From Pelagibacteraceae bacterium AG-349-L17 (lineage in GTDB: Bacteria > Pseudomonadota > Alphaproteobacteria > Pelagibacterales > Pelagibacteraceae): a stretch of 64,000 bases of DNA. The stretch covers positions 52,837-116,836 of the forward strand of contig QCDC01000003.1 in the NCBI GenBank assembly GCA_003278805.1. Reading direction: 5' to 3'. Position numbers and translations under genes: made by a program. The notes under the pieces are model-generated. The model did not search any database and was not told the origin of the DNA. It saw only the letters and a list, made by a program, of their open reading frames with translations. This document shows, piece by piece, positions 1 through 8,060 of the stretch (its first letter is position 1; each line of letters begins with the position of its first letter).

Positions 1-210
1 GTTAAAGAAGAATTAAAAAAAGGAACAAGATTGAATCAAATTATGAGACATACTCTTGGTTTATTTCATGGTCAGACAGATGCAAGTTATTGGAAAAAAT
101 ATTTAAGTGAAAACATGTGTGTAAGAGATGCAGACGTGAAAAAAATTGATCACATCATGGATAAAATTAAATATAACAATGTAGATACTAGAGTAGGACA
201 GTCTGCTTAA
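1..210 (+). CDS. dusA: tRNA-dihydrouridine synthase A, C-terminal end (partial)
   Basis: The window opens inside a gene read in frame 1 to a TAA at 208-210, leaving 69 residues. The peptide carries the DusA C-terminal signature R-H-x-L-G-L-F-H-G-Q followed by a W-K-K-Y-L-S-E helix, which in the family packs in the tRNA-binding helical domain. DusA reduces uridines in the D-loop of tRNA with FMN and NADPH. The catalytic barrel and the active-site Cys lie upstream of the window. The downstream TauE gene starts 40 nt later on the same strand, so co-transcription is possible but not shown. Confidence 0.8.
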   Translation, partial: VKEELKKGTRLNQIMRHTLGLFHGQTDASYWKKYLSENMCVRDADVKKIDHIMDKIKYNNVDTRVGQSA

Positions 211-250
211 TTCAATTCTAACAAACGAATACAGTTATATTATTTTATTA

Positions 251-1036
251 ATGGCTTTAACAGCTATTCCAGTAGGTTTTGTGGCTGGATTATTTGGTAT
301 AGGTGGAGGGTTGATAACTGTTCCTTTTTTATATTTTATTTTTGGTTCTTTAGAAATTGATCCTCAATATGTTATGCATCTTGCTGTTGGAACTTCTTTT
401 GCAATCATAATACCAACATCTACAGTTTCAGTTTTAACACATCATAAATTTAAAGCAGTTGATTTTGATATTGTAAAGAATTACGGTCTTTTTGTTGTAC
501 TAGGAGTTATTATCGGAACTGTTTTTGCAGCTTCTCTAAAAACCAAATCTTTGGTTTTATTTTTTTCTATAATGATCTTATTTCTAGGAATTTACTTACT
601 TTTAATAAAAGAAAAGGAGCAAAACTTAATTGTTAAAATGAAATTACATTTAAAAGTAATTCTTGGTTTTCTTGTTGGGTTTATATCTGCTCCTATGGGT
701 ATAGGAGGAGCTGTAATGAATGTACCTATCCTTAAGTTTTTCGGTTATTCAATAAATAAAGCTATAGGAAGTGCAGCAGCTATAGGTTTTCTAATCGCTC
801 TATTTGGAGCAATAGGATTTCTTCTTTCAGGAAGTTTTTTAAATTCAAGTCTTCCACTAAGTATTGGTTTTATAAACATACCAGCATTTTTAATATTTAT
901 ACCAATTACAACTTTCATGGCTCGGATAGGAGCTAAAACAGTACACAGTATTGATAAAAATAAAATTAGTAAGTTTTTTGGAATTTTTCTTTTAGTGGTT
1001 TCGATTAAATTTTTTTACGAATACTTAAAATTATAA
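251..1036 (+). CDS. TauE/SafE-family membrane permease (sulfite/sulfoacetate exporter-like)
   Basis: This is a 261-residue, almost wholly hydrophobic protein with about eight predicted membrane segments. The family's internal duplication is visible: G-I-G-G-G-x-x-x-V-P near residues 16-25 and G-I-G-G-A-x-x-x-V-P near residues 150-160, each at the start of a TauE half. Family members export small organosulfur or sulfite-type anions, or act as uncharacterised anion carriers; the substrate here cannot be read from sequence. The frame stays open upstream of the ATG at 251, but the protein already begins where TauE domains normally begin, so the ATG is kept. It lies 40 nt after dusA with no clear promoter between them. 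Confidence 0.8.
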   Translation: MALTAIPVGFVAGLFGIGGGLITVPFLYFIFGSLEIDPQYVMHLAVGTSFAIIIPTSTVSVLTHHKFKAVDFDIVKNYGLFVVLGVIIGTVFAASLKTKSLVLFFSIMILFLGIYLLLIKEKEQNLIVKMKLHLKVILGFLVGFISAPMGIGGAVMNVPILKFFGYSINKAIGSAAAIGFLIALFGAIGFLLSGSFLNSSLPLSIGFINIPAFLIFIPITTFMARIGAKTVHSIDKNKISKFFGIFLLVVSIKFFYEYLKL

Positions 1037-1041
1037 CAAGT

Positions 1042-1080
1042 AAAAAAAAAGAGGTGATTTCAGTCTCCCTCCATCACCTC
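1042..1080 (-). terminator. Rho-independent terminator on the minus strand
   Basis: An 8-bp perfect stem (GAGGTGAT at 1051-1058, ATCACCTC at 1073-1080) encloses a 14-nt loop. Read on the minus strand the stem is followed directly by nine T (1050-1042), the classical intrinsic terminator layout. On the plus strand the stem is followed by ACAAATCC, so it does not fit as a terminator for the TauE gene. No annotated minus-strand gene lies just upstream of it. Confidence 0.6.
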
Positions 1081-1198
1081 ACAAATCCAAAATAAGTGAT
1101 TCTTTAAATATTTAAGAACACTTATTAGTTGAAAATGCCTTTTATTAACTAATTTAAAATCAGACAATCTTAAGTTGTATTTAGTCTGAAAAAAAAAC
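1042..1198 (-). ncRNA. Candidate small structured RNA on the minus strand
   Basis: The 217-nt gap between the TauE gene and the coiled-coil gene is packed with inverted repeats. In minus-strand order they are TCAGAC/GTCTGA (1189-1184 with 1165-1160), ATTAGTT/AACTAAT (1153-1147 with 1130-1124, with an inner AAAA/TTTT pairing), a long near-perfect hairpin of AATAAGTG/CACTTATT arms over an AT-rich palindrome (1126-1091), and the terminator stem plus nine T. The last two stems clash by only 3 nt. The terminator fits only the minus strand, so I infer a roughly 110-150 nt transcript. I do not match it to 6S, SRP, RNase P or tmRNA. The 5' end and promoter are guesses. Confidence 0.4.
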
Positions 1199-1253
1199 TC
1201 AATTTAGCCACACATAATATTTAGTGTTATTATTCTAATTGATACTTTTAAAA

Positions 1254-2357
1254 ATGGTTTCAATAAAAGACATTAATAAAAAAATTAAAAATAATTTATT
1301 TGATCCAATTGATAAATCAAAAAAAAAATTTTCCTCATTTTTAGAAAATATAAAAAAAAACAAAGTTAAAAAAGATCAAGAGCGACAAAAACAATTAGAA
1401 AAAGAAAAAAAAAGAGAATTAATTTTAGAAAAAAAATTAGCAAAAAAAGCTAAACAGGACGAGCTAAAAGAAGAAAGAAAAAAACTTCTTTTTCAAAAAA
1501 AATTAATTATTGAAAATGAAAAGCAAGAAAAAAAGAACGAAGAAAAAAGACAAAAAATAGAAGCTCAAAGAATTAAAATAGAGCAGAAAAAAATAAAAGA
1601 CGAAGAAACAAGAAAACTTAGAGAAGAAGCAAGAAAGCTTAAAGAAGAAGATTTAAGGCTAAAAATGTTAGAGAGACAAAGAATTAGAGAAGAAAATATA
1701 AAAATTAAAGAGGAACAAATAAAAAATAAAGAAATTGAAGCTCAAAAGAGAAGAGATGAAAAAGAAAAAGAAAGACAAGAAAAAATAAGATTAAAAGAAA
1801 TTGAAAGGAAAAATAGACTTGAGGAAGAACAAAGATTAAGAGAGGCAGCTAGGAAGCTGAAATATGAACAAGAAAAACTTAAAGAAATGGAAGAAAGATT
1901 AAGAGATCTAGAAACCGAAAGACAACAAGAAATTCAAAGACAAATTTTAAAAGAAGAGGCTGAGCAAAGAGCGAAAGAAGAGGAATTAAGAAATAAAGAA
2001 AAAGAACTTAAAGAAGCTGAACGTGAGAGAATAAATAAAGAAAATGAAAGACGTCAAAGAGAAAGAGAATTGAAAATAGAGGAGGAAAGACAAAAAAGAA
2101 TTGATGAAGACAACGAGAGAATTAGATTAGCTGAAATTGCCCAAAAAGAGAGAGAAGATGAGGAAAATAGGCGAATGAAAGAATGGGAGAAAAAATTTGA
2201 TGAAGAACAACGACTTAAAGAGGAGGAATTGGTTAGAAAGTTTTATAGCGACGAAACTCCTGAACAAGAAAATAATCAGGATGGCGATAATTTAGAAACT
2301 AAAACTGATAACGATAATTTAGAAAATAAAAACGATGAAGATAATTTAAAAAATTAA
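1254..2357 (+). CDS. Highly charged coiled-coil protein, function unknown
   Basis: This 367-residue protein consists almost entirely of K, E, R, Q and I/L, with heptad-like E-E-x-R-x-K patterns from about residue 25 to 330, so one very long helical coiled coil is predicted. There is no signal peptide or membrane segment. The C-terminus ends in three 9-residue acidic repeats with the core D-N-L-E/K. I chose the ATG at 1254 (start M-V-S-I-K-D) over an in-frame TTG at 1239. The gene converges with the phosphohexomutase and the two stop codons overlap by 4 nt. TolA-like linkers and structural filament proteins have similar composition, but low complexity makes any homology call unsafe. Confidence 0.65.
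   Translation: MVSIKDINKKIKNNLFDPIDKSKKKFSSFLENIKKNKVKKDQERQKQLEKEKKRELILEKKLAKKAKQDELKEERKKLLFQKKLIIENEKQEKKNEEKRQKIEAQRIKIEQKKIKDEETRKLREEARKLKEEDLRLKMLERQRIREENIKIKEEQIKNKEIEAQKRRDEKEKERQEKIRLKEIERKNRLEEEQRLREAARKLKYEQEKLKEMEERLRDLETERQQEIQRQILKEEAEQRAKEEELRNKEKELKEAERERINKENERRQRERELKIEEERQKRIDEDNERIRLAEIAQKEREDEENRRMKEWEKKFDEEQRLKEEELVRKFYSDETPEQENNQDGDNLETKTDNDNLENKNDEDNLKN
2286..2357 (+). repeat. 27-bp in-frame tandem repeat at the end of the coiled-coil gene
   Basis: The word GATAATTTA recurs at 2286, 2313 and 2340, exactly 27 bp (9 codons) apart. The intervening codons are also similar, giving D-N-L-E-T-K-T-D-N, D-N-L-E-N-K-N-D-E and D-N-L-K-N followed by the stop. The array probably varies by slippage or unequal exchange and would change only the length of the acidic tail. 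Confidence 0.75.
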
Positions 2358-3808
2358 ATTTTCTGATCATATTCACCAATCTTACCTGTTTTTTGTAACA
2401 AATTGTCAATAAAATCAAAGATTTTTCTCTTTCTTTCATCTGATGTTGGACTTTCAGTAACAATAACTAAAGATGGTTTGTTTGAAGATGCTCTTATAAG
2501 TCCCCAAGAACCATCTTCAAATGAAAACCTAACTCCATTAACAGTTAAAATATCATTAATAACTTGGCCATCTATTTCAGTTTTGTTTTCTTTTAAATTT
2601 CTAATTTGTTCAACTAGTTCTTCAACAACAATATATTTTTCTTCATCTTTGCAAAAAGGTGCCATCGTTGGTGTTTGAAATGTACTAGGTAACTCTCTAA
2701 TAATTTCACTCATTTTTTTATTTTGATTATCTAGTAAGTGACATACTTGAATTGCTGAATTTATACCATCATCATATCCAAAACCTAATGGCTGATTGAA
2801 GAAAAAATGTCCACTTTTTTCAAAGCCCGCTAATGCTTTTTCAGTATTTACTTTTCTTTTAATATGAGAATGACCTGTTTTCCAATAAATTGTTTCACAA
2901 TTATTTTCTAATAAAATTTTATCCTTTGAGTATAGACCTGTTGATTTTACATCTACTACAAATTTAGAGTTTTTATGTTTGTTTGATAGATTTCTAGCTA
3001 TTAGAAGACCTATTTTATCTGAAAATATTTCATTACCTTTATCATCAATTACACCAACTCTATCTCCATCACCATCAAATCCGAAACCTATATCTGCATT
3101 ATTCTCTTTAACTACTTTTGCTATTTCGTGAAGCATTTCTAGATCTTCAGGATTTGGGTTGTACTTAGGAAAATTCCAATTTAGGTTGCAATCCAACTCT
3201 ATTACTTCACACCCAATACCTCTTAGAATGTCTGGGGCAAAAACACCCGCTGTTCCATTCCCACAAGCAACCACAGCTTTAATTTTTTTCTTTATTTTGT
3301 TTTTACTAATTAGGTTTTCTTTATAAATTTTATCAAAATCTTTTATTTGTTTTTCACTACCTTTGCCTTTTGTGAACTTTTTATTTAAGGTTATTTCTTT
3401 TAATTCTTTCATTTCTTCAGGTGCATGAGTTAATCCTTTTTTGATACCCATTTTCACACCAGTCCAACCATTTTCATTATGACTAGCTGTAACCATAGCG
3501 ACTGCATCTGCATCTAAATTAAATTGTGCAAAATAAACCATTGGTGATAACGAAAGGCCAATATCTTCTATGTTGCATCCTGTAGATAATAATCCCTTTT
3601 TAAGAGCTGTTTTTATTTCTTCACTATAAGAACGATAATCATGCCCAACTACGATTCTGGGATTATCTTTTTTAGTATGTATTTTTATCTGTGTTCCAAG
3701 CCCTTTTCCTAGATTCTCTATTCCAGATTGGTTTATATCTTTCTCATACAACCATCGGGCGTCATATTCTCTAAAACCAAATGGGTCTATTTTTATGTTT
3801 TGATTCAT
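2354..3808 (-). CDS. Phosphomannomutase / phosphoglucomutase (alpha-D-phosphohexomutase)
   Basis: At 484 residues this is the usual size for AlgC/ManB-type enzymes, which interconvert hexose 1- and 6-phosphates and feed nucleotide-sugar and cell-envelope synthesis. The catalytic phosphoserine loop T-A-S-H-N is near residue 108, the Mg-binding loop D-G-D-G-D-R near 245, the sugar-binding E-K-S-G-H near 331, and a C-terminal phosphate-binding domain ends the protein. It is read divergently from nrdA and converges with the coiled-coil gene with a 4-nt overlap. Mannose versus glucose specificity cannot be decided from the sequence. The product would support the polysaccharide genes in the 39-47 kb region. 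Confidence 0.85.
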   Translation of the reverse strand: MNQNIKIDPFGFREYDARWLYEKDINQSGIENLGKGLGTQIKIHTKKDNPRIVVGHDYRSYSEEIKTALKKGLLSTGCNIEDIGLSLSPMVYFAQFNLDADAVAMVTASHNENGWTGVKMGIKKGLTHAPEEMKELKEITLNKKFTKGKGSEKQIKDFDKIYKENLISKNKIKKKIKAVVACGNGTAGVFAPDILRGIGCEVIELDCNLNWNFPKYNPNPEDLEMLHEIAKVVKENNADIGFGFDGDGDRVGVIDDKGNEIFSDKIGLLIARNLSNKHKNSKFVVDVKSTGLYSKDKILLENNCETIYWKTGHSHIKRKVNTEKALAGFEKSGHFFFNQPLGFGYDDGINSAIQVCHLLDNQNKKMSEIIRELPSTFQTPTMAPFCKDEEKYIVVEELVEQIRNLKENKTEIDGQVINDILTVNGVRFSFEDGSWGLIRASSNKPSLVIVTESPTSDERKRKIFDFIDNLLQKTGKIGEYDQKI

Positions 3809-3988
3809 TACCTATTTTCTTACTCTTTTTTTGTTAATTTCTTGCAAAAAAATTTATTTTTTTATTGATTATCATTTTGTCGCGTTCTATAAATGTTCTA
3901 TTGTACAAAAGTTTATATAGTATATTTACGATAAACGCCTACAACATATAGTTGTTTTCGTACTAATAACAAAATATAATTAAAATTT
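3809..3988. promoter_or_regulatory. Divergent control region of the phosphohexomutase and nrdAB, with an NrdR-like palindrome
   Basis: This is a 180-nt non-coding, AT-rich stretch. The palindrome ACAAC-ATATA-GTTGT (3941-3955) lies 33 bp before the nrdA start and resembles the inverted-repeat boxes bound by NrdR, the ATP/dATP-sensing repressor of ribonucleotide reductase genes. A second, weaker palindrome with a TTGTACAA core lies at 3901-3908, about four helical turns upstream. NrdR sites often come in phased pairs. The match is by eye and the half-sites are not the strict consensus. No clean -35/-10 pair can be assigned. Confidence 0.35.
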
Positions 3989-5929
3989 ATGAATAAGATT
4001 CTTTCTCAAGCCCTCAAAAAAGCTGTCTCTGAATATAATCCAGAGGTTAAGGAAATTTCTAGGATAAATAAGCCTGATCTTTTCTCTTTAAATAATGAAA
4101 CAGAATTATTTCAAAATGACAAAGGTATCATAATTAAAATTGACCGTTCAAAAGATGCAAATCTTACAGACTTTGGTAAAGCAACTTTAAAAGACAGATA
4201 CTTAGGTTTGAACGAATCTTATCAAGATTTATTTGCAAGAGTAGCAAGTACATATGCAGATGACAATTTGCATGCTCAAAGAATTTATAATTACATAAGC
4301 AATCTTTGGTTTATGCCAGCAACACCAGTTTTATCAAATGGAGGTACAAAAAGAGGATTACCTATTTCATGTTTTTTAAATGAAGCGTCTGATAGTTTAG
4401 GAGGCATTCTTGATTTATGGAGTGAGAATGTTTGGTTAGCAGCGAAGGGTGGAGGAATTGGAAGCTACTGGGGCAACTTAAGATCTATTGGTGAAAAAAT
4501 AGGAAGAGTTGGAAAAACTTCTGGAATAATTCCTTTTATAAAAGTTATGGACTCTTTGACTATGGCTATCAGTCAAGGATCATTAAGAAGAGGCTCTGCA
4601 GCATGTTATCTACCAATTGATCATCCAGAGATCGAAGAATTTATAGAGATGAGAAGACCAACAGGTGGAGATCCAAATAGAAAAGCATTAAATTTACATC
4701 ATGGTGTTTTAGTTTCTGATGCGTTTATGAGAGCAGTTGAAACTGATGAACAGTGGGCATTAAAAAGTCCTGCTGATGGAAGTATTCAGCAAACTATTTC
4801 TGCAAGAAATTTATGGATTAGATTATTAACAGCAAGAATAGAAACAGGAGAGCCATATATTATTTATATCGATACTGTTAATAGACAAATTCCTCAGCAT
4901 CATAAATTAGCAAATCTAACGGTTAAAACTTCAAATTTGTGTAGTGAAATAACTTTACCAACAGGAATTGATAAAGACGGAAGAGATAGAACAGCAGTAT
5001 GTTGTTTATCTTCTTTAAATTTAGAAAAGTATGATGAATGGAAAGATGATCCGGACATGATTAATGATGTGATGAGATTTTTAGACAATGTCTTATCAGA
5101 TTTTATTAATAAAGCTCCTGAGCAATTTAAAGATGCGAAATATTCAGCAGAAAGAGAAAGAAGTGTTGGTTTGGGTGTAATGGGTTTTCACTCTTTCTTA
5201 CAAAAAAATAGAATTCCACTTGAATCAGTAATGGCAAAATCATGGAATAAAAAAATATTTAAAAATATTGATGAAAAAGTAAATCAGGCATCTAAAGATT
5301 TAGCTGAAGAGAGAGGTGCTTGTCCAGATGCAGCTGAGTATGGTTACAAAGAAAGATTTTCTAATAAGACAGCAATCGCTCCAACAGCATCAATTTCAAT
5401 TATTTGTGGTGGAGCATCTCCAGGAGTAGAGCCAATTGCAGCAAACAGCTATACTCATAAAACTCTGTCAGGTTCTTTTAATGTCAGAAATAGATATCTA
5501 GAAGAAATACTGCAAAATCATGGTAAAAATGATGATGAAACTTGGTCTACTATTACTACTAATCAGGGGTCTGTTAGCCATCTAGATTTTTTAACTGATT
5601 TAGAAAAAGATGTATTTAAAACAGCATTTGAGCTTAATCAAAATTGGATAATTGAACTTAGTGGAGACAGAACTCCTTATATTTCACAAGCTCAATCAGT
5701 AAATTTATTTTTACCAGCAGATGTTCATAAAAAAGAATTACACAAAATTCATTTTGATGCATGGAAGAAAGGCTTAAAAAGTCTTTATTACTGTAGATCA
5801 AAATCAATTCAGAGAGCTGAAAATATCAATGATGCTAAATCAACTGATATTACAGCAAATGTTTATAAATCTAAAAATCAACAATCTAACGAGCAGCCAG
5901 AGTACGAGGAGTGTTTATCATGTCAGTAG
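3989..5929 (+). CDS. nrdA: Ribonucleoside-diphosphate reductase, alpha (large, catalytic) subunit
   Basis: Reduces ribonucleotides to deoxyribonucleotides together with the adjacent small subunit. The key residues are visible: the substrate-reducing Cys pair C128 (in P-I-S-C-F) and C338 or C339 (in A-V-C-C-L), the thiyl-radical loop N316-L-C318-S-E320, the radical-transfer Tyr pair in S-L-Y-Y-C near residue 608, and a C-terminal shuttle C-L-S-C just before the stop. At 646 residues it is shorter than the E. coli enzyme (about 760) and shows no full N-terminal ATP-cone, so classical dATP inhibition through a cone may be absent. The stop overlaps the nrdB start by 10 nt. Confidence 0.93.
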   Translation: MNKILSQALKKAVSEYNPEVKEISRINKPDLFSLNNETELFQNDKGIIIKIDRSKDANLTDFGKATLKDRYLGLNESYQDLFARVASTYADDNLHAQRIYNYISNLWFMPATPVLSNGGTKRGLPISCFLNEASDSLGGILDLWSENVWLAAKGGGIGSYWGNLRSIGEKIGRVGKTSGIIPFIKVMDSLTMAISQGSLRRGSAACYLPIDHPEIEEFIEMRRPTGGDPNRKALNLHHGVLVSDAFMRAVETDEQWALKSPADGSIQQTISARNLWIRLLTARIETGEPYIIYIDTVNRQIPQHHKLANLTVKTSNLCSEITLPTGIDKDGRDRTAVCCLSSLNLEKYDEWKDDPDMINDVMRFLDNVLSDFINKAPEQFKDAKYSAERERSVGLGVMGFHSFLQKNRIPLESVMAKSWNKKIFKNIDEKVNQASKDLAEERGACPDAAEYGYKERFSNKTAIAPTASISIICGGASPGVEPIAANSYTHKTLSGSFNVRNRYLEEILQNHGKNDDETWSTITTNQGSVSHLDFLTDLEKDVFKTAFELNQNWIIELSGDRTPYISQAQSVNLFLPADVHKKELHKIHFDAWKKGLKSLYYCRSKSIQRAENINDAKSTDITANVYKSKNQQSNEQPEYEECLSCQ

Positions 5930-6927
5930 CAGAAAAAATTAATAAAGAAATTATTCAACAAAAAAAGATGGGTCTATTAGTAGAGAACCCTGTGTACAAA
6001 CCTTTTAGATATCCATGGTGTTATGATGCCTGGTTAACTCAACAAAGAATTCATTGGTTACCAGAAGAGGTACCTTTGGGAGATGATGTTAGAGATTGGC
6101 AAAAAAATTTGTCTCAACCGGAAAAAAATTTATTAACTCAAATCTTTAGATTTTTCACTCAAGCAGATGTAGAGGTTAATAATTGTTATTTAAGACATTA
6201 CACAACTGTATTTAAACCAACAGAAGTATTAATGATGATGACAGCATTTGCAGCAATGGAAACAGTTCATGTAGCTGCTTATTCTCATCTTTTAGATACT
6301 ATTGGTATGCCTGAGTCTGAATACTCAGCTTTCATGAAATACAAAGAGATGAAAGACAAGTACGATTACATGCAAGGTTTCAATGTAAATTCTAAAGAGG
6401 ATATTGCAAAAACAGTTGCGGTGTTTAGTGCTTTTACAGAAGGATTACAATTGTTTGCTAGTTTTGCAATTCTATTGAATTTTCCAAGACACAATAAAAT
6501 GAAAGGAATGGGACAGATAGTTACTTGGTCTGTAAGAGATGAAACACTTCATTGTAATTCTATGATCAGAATTTTTAAGGAGTTTATAAAAGAAAATCCT
6601 GAAATCTGGACACCTAAACTTAAAAAAGAACTTTATGAAGCTTGTAGAACAATTGTTGAGCATGAAGATGCTTTTATTGATTTAGCTTTTGAAATGGGTC
6701 CTATGGAAGGTTTAACCGCTCAAGAAGTTAAAGGTTACATTAGGTTCATTGCAAATAGACGACTTATTCAATTAGGATTAGAACCAATTTATGATGTTCA
6801 AAAAAATCCACTAACTTGGTTGGATACAATGCTTAATGCTGTTGAGCATATGAATTTCTTCGAAGGTAGAGCGACTGAATATTCTAAAGCATCAACTCAG
6901 GGTACTTGGGCAGAAGCTTTTAGTTAA
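5920..6927 (+). CDS. nrdB: Ribonucleoside-diphosphate reductase, beta (radical) subunit
   Basis: A 335-residue ferritin-fold small subunit that generates the tyrosyl radical used by NrdA. Metal ligands and the radical Tyr line up with class I R2: an acidic residue in Q-A-D-V-E, E114-T-V-H117 with Y121 in A-A-Y-S-H, a Glu in F-T-E-G-L, and E/H in R-D-E-T-L-H. It is therefore a conventional Tyr-radical R2 and not a metal-free variant. The ATG at 5920 has an AGGAG 8 nt upstream, inside the end of nrdA, so it is preferred to the in-frame GTG at 5911. It converges with prpC across 8 nt. Confidence 0.93.
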   Translation: MSVAEKINKEIIQQKKMGLLVENPVYKPFRYPWCYDAWLTQQRIHWLPEEVPLGDDVRDWQKNLSQPEKNLLTQIFRFFTQADVEVNNCYLRHYTTVFKPTEVLMMMTAFAAMETVHVAAYSHLLDTIGMPESEYSAFMKYKEMKDKYDYMQGFNVNSKEDIAKTVAVFSAFTEGLQLFASFAILLNFPRHNKMKGMGQIVTWSVRDETLHCNSMIRIFKEFIKENPEIWTPKLKKELYEACRTIVEHEDAFIDLAFEMGPMEGLTAQEVKGYIRFIANRRLIQLGLEPIYDVQKNPLTWLDTMLNAVEHMNFFEGRATEYSKASTQGTWAEAFS

Positions 6928-6935
6928 TCTTAAAA

Positions 6936-8060
6936 TTACCTTTGATTTAACTGCACCACTTTTCGATGCTTGCTTCCTTTGTAACTAGCTAAAGGTCTAA
7001 TGAGTTTGTTTGCAGCGTGTTGTTCCATTATATGAGCAGACCAACCGGTAATTCTAGAAATTACAAATATCGGTGTAAAAAAATCAGTTTCAAATCCCAT
7101 TAAATGATAAGTGGGTCCTGTTGGATAGTCTACATTAGGATGTATATTTTTTTCTTTAATCATTACTCTTTCAACAATATCGTAAATTTTCTCAAATTTT
7201 TTGTCTTTCTTAATTTTTGCAACTTTTGCAAAATATTTCCTCATGGTTGGAACTCTAGAATCACCTGATTTATAAACCCTATGCCCAAATCCCATCACCA
7301 CCTCTTTATTTTTCAAGGCGTTGTTAATCCATTTTAAGGCATTTTCAGGCTTTTTAATTTTGTTCATCATATGCATAACTTCCTCATTAGCTCCACCGTG
7401 AAGAGGGCCTTTTAAACTGGCGATTGCACCTGTTATTGCTCCATGTATATCAGACAAACTGCTAGTGATTGTTCTTGCCGTAAATGTAGAAACGTTAAAA
7501 CTATGCTCAGCATAAAGAATTAGAGATACATCAAAAGCCTTAACAATTTCTTTTTGAGGTACTTTTCCAAAACACATATAGAAAAAGTTTTCAGCAAAAG
7601 TTAAAGTTTTTTTTGGTTTAATAATTTTTTTTCCTTTCCTTATTCGGTAAAAAGCAGCAAGTGCAGTAGGAGTTTTTGCAAAAATTCTTAGGGCTTTTCT
7701 CATATTTGCTTCAGGTGAAGAGTCTGTAGTCTCTTTATCTTCCAATCCCATTACACTTACAGCAGTCCTAGCTACATCCATCGGATGAGATTTTTTTGGC
7801 ATATGCCTAATAATCTCATATAAATTTTTAGTTAACTCCCTATGATTTCTTTCTTCTTTCTCAAATTTTCTAAGTTCAAGAGTATTTGGCAAATCTTTAT
7901 TTAAAATTAAATATGCAACCTCCTCAAATCTACAATACTCACATAAATCTTGAGCAGCATACCCCCTATAAGTAAGCGAGTTAATCTCAGGCATTACTTT
8001 TGAAACCTCTGTTTCATCAACAACAATACCTAGTAATCCCTTCTTGATATCATCACTCAT
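6936..8060 (-). CDS. prpC: 2-methylcitrate synthase
   Basis: Condenses propionyl-CoA with oxaloacetate, the entry step of the methylcitrate cycle. The 374-residue protein has the short citrate-synthase form, with L-H-G-G-A-N-E near residue 222, G-F-G-H-R-V-Y near 259 and a C-terminal R-P-x-A segment. The N-terminus, starting directly at K-G-L-x-G-I-V-V-D-E-T, is typical of PrpC rather than housekeeping GltA, which is longer. The start overlaps the prpB stop by one base (TAATG). The position as last gene of gph-prpD-prpB-prpC supports methylcitrate over citrate synthase activity, although such enzymes often accept acetyl-CoA too. Confidence 0.88.
   Translation of the reverse strand: MSDDIKKGLLGIVVDETEVSKVMPEINSLTYRGYAAQDLCEYCRFEEVAYLILNKDLPNTLELRKFEKEERNHRELTKNLYEIIRHMPKKSHPMDVARTAVSVMGLEDKETTDSSPEANMRKALRIFAKTPTALAAFYRIRKGKKIIKPKKTLTFAENFFYMCFGKVPQKEIVKAFDVSLILYAEHSFNVSTFTARTITSSLSDIHGAITGAIASLKGPLHGGANEEVMHMMNKIKKPENALKWINNALKNKEVVMGFGHRVYKSGDSRVPTMRKYFAKVAKIKKDKKFEKIYDIVERVMIKEKNIHPNVDYPTGPTYHLMGFETDFFTPIFVISRITGWSAHIMEQHAANKLIRPLASYKGSKHRKVVQLNQR

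Noticed and set aside
5920..6927. Metal-free or radical-variant R2 subunit
   Set aside because: All acidic and His metal ligands and the radical Tyr are in place.
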